NCBI GenBank assembly: GCA_902803255.1
Contig: CADCPG010000246.1
Coordinates: 1-7,726, forward strand
DNA from: an uncultured Ruminococcus sp.
GTDB taxonomy: Bacteria; Bacillota; Clostridia; Oscillospirales; CAG-272
DNA: 7,726 nt
Reading direction: 5' to 3'
Below, one piece after another: positions 7,142 to 7,726 of this stretch. The number at the start of each line of letters is the position of its first letter. The stretch's first letter is position 1. The notes beneath the pieces were generated by a model, which made no database searches, was not told the DNA's origin, and saw only the letters and a program-made list of their open reading frames with translations. The position numbers were made by a program, and so were the translations under genes.

Positions 7142-7702
7142 TCAGGCGTTCTCCGCTTCCGCGGCGGCCAGTGCATCCTTCACGAAAAAGCTCCCGCCCA
7201 CTGCGGCGACTTTGTCGAAGGCAAGGTATTCTTCGAGATTGCTGCTGTCGATGCCGCCGGTCGGTATGAACTTCACCTGCGGGAAGGGGCCCGAGAGCGC
7301 CTTCAGGGCCTTAAGACCGCCGTAAACGCCCGCCGGAAAGAACTTGACTGTCGTGATGCCGAGCTCGAGCGCCTGCATGATCTCGGTCGGAGTCACGCAG
7401 CCGGGATAATACGGGATCCCCCTGCCGCGGCAGATCTCCGCCACTTCAACGGACAGCCCGGGAGACACGATGAACCGGGCGCCGGCGTTCAGCGCGGCCT
7501 CGCACTGCCCGGCGTTTATGACAGTCCCGGCGCCGATCTCCATGTCCGGGAAGTTTGCGCACGCGTACCGTATCGCCTCCGCCGCGCAGGCGGTGCGGAA
7601 GGTGATCTCGGCGGTGTGTATACCGCTCTTCTCAAGCGACGACAGTATCCTGCCCGTCTCGGACAGCTCGTTTATAACAACTACCGGTATCCTTTTTTCC
7701 AT
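7142..7702 (-). CDS. eda: KDPG/KHG aldolase (2-keto-3-deoxy-6-phosphogluconate aldolase)
   Basis: This class I aldolase cleaves 2-keto-3-deoxy-6-phosphogluconate to pyruvate and glyceraldehyde 3-phosphate in the Entner-Doudoroff and hexuronate routes; many members also split 4-hydroxy-2-oxoglutarate. The family motifs are in order: PVVVI (6-10), AEITFRT with the catalytic Glu32 (31-37), GAGTV (57-61), SPG (80-82), the Schiff-base Lys120 in VKFFPA (119-124), FIPTGGI (145-151) and VGGSFFV (168-174). At 186 residues it is shorter than E. coli Eda (213): the N-terminal helix before the first strand and about 20 residues of the C-terminal helix are missing. The ATG at 7702 has AAAGAGG nine bases upstream, and no start codon lies further up in the visible frame. 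It is convergent with the MscS gene; its natural partners (a KDG kinase, uronate genes) would lie to the right. Relatives acting on other 2-keto-3-deoxy sugar acids cannot be excluded. Confidence 0.93.
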   Translation of the reverse strand: MEKRIPVVVINELSETGRILSSLEKSGIHTAEITFRTACAAEAIRYACANFPDMEIGAGTVINAGQCEAALNAGARFIVSPGLSVEVAEICRGRGIPYYPGCVTPTEIMQALELGITTVKFFPAGVYGGLKALKALSGPFPQVKFIPTGGIDSSNLEEYLAFDKVAAVGGSFFVKDALAAAEAENA

Positions 7703-7711
7703 GAAATATCG

Positions 7712-7718
7712 CCTCTTT
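7712..7718 (-). promoter_or_regulatory. Ribosome binding site of the aldolase gene
   Basis: Read on the minus strand, AAAGAGG lies 9 bases before the ATG at 7702. This is good spacing and fixes the start of the short N-terminus. Confidence 0.75.
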
Positions 7719-7726
7719 CTTTTTCC

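Noticed and set aside
6753..7325. Plus-strand open frame running from the MscS gene through the intergenic region into the aldolase gene
   Set aside because: It crosses the palindrome and two real genes in other frames; no domain and no credible start.

Overview
The window looks like a high-GC (about 60%) bacterial chromosome segment. Regular use of ATA (Ile) and AGA/AGG (Arg) codons beside GC-rich third positions, strong AGGAGG-type ribosome binding sites, and large Ig-like/MBG surface proteins suggest a high-GC Clostridia-type Firmicute such as those found in gut metagenomes. This placement is inferred from style only; no marker gene is present.

Positions 2-6972 carry three plus-strand genes. 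The first is the 3' part of a very large surface protein (at least 1376 residues visible, truncated by the left window edge). It is built of MBG/YDG-type and other Ig-like repeats and ends in one transmembrane helix with a basic tail. Its stop codon overlaps the start of the second gene (TAATG), which encodes a 570-residue protein with a cytoplasmic N-terminus, one membrane-spanning signal anchor and a long outside part that starts with a fibronectin type III-like domain. After a 51-base gap without an obvious terminator comes a 358-residue MscS-type small-conductance mechanosensitive channel.

A 169-base intergenic region (6973-7141) separates this group from a convergent minus-strand gene (7142-7702) for a compact KDPG/KHG aldolase (Eda type). 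The gap holds a perfect 38-bp palindrome, best read as a bidirectional transcription terminator between the convergent genes.

The first two proteins are probably co-translated and should face each other at the outer side of the membrane with opposite topologies, so they may form a surface complex. Whether the MscS channel works with them is open. The aldolase belongs to a separate sugar-acid catabolic context whose other genes would lie to the right of the window. No RNA genes, insertion sequences or CRISPR arrays were seen.
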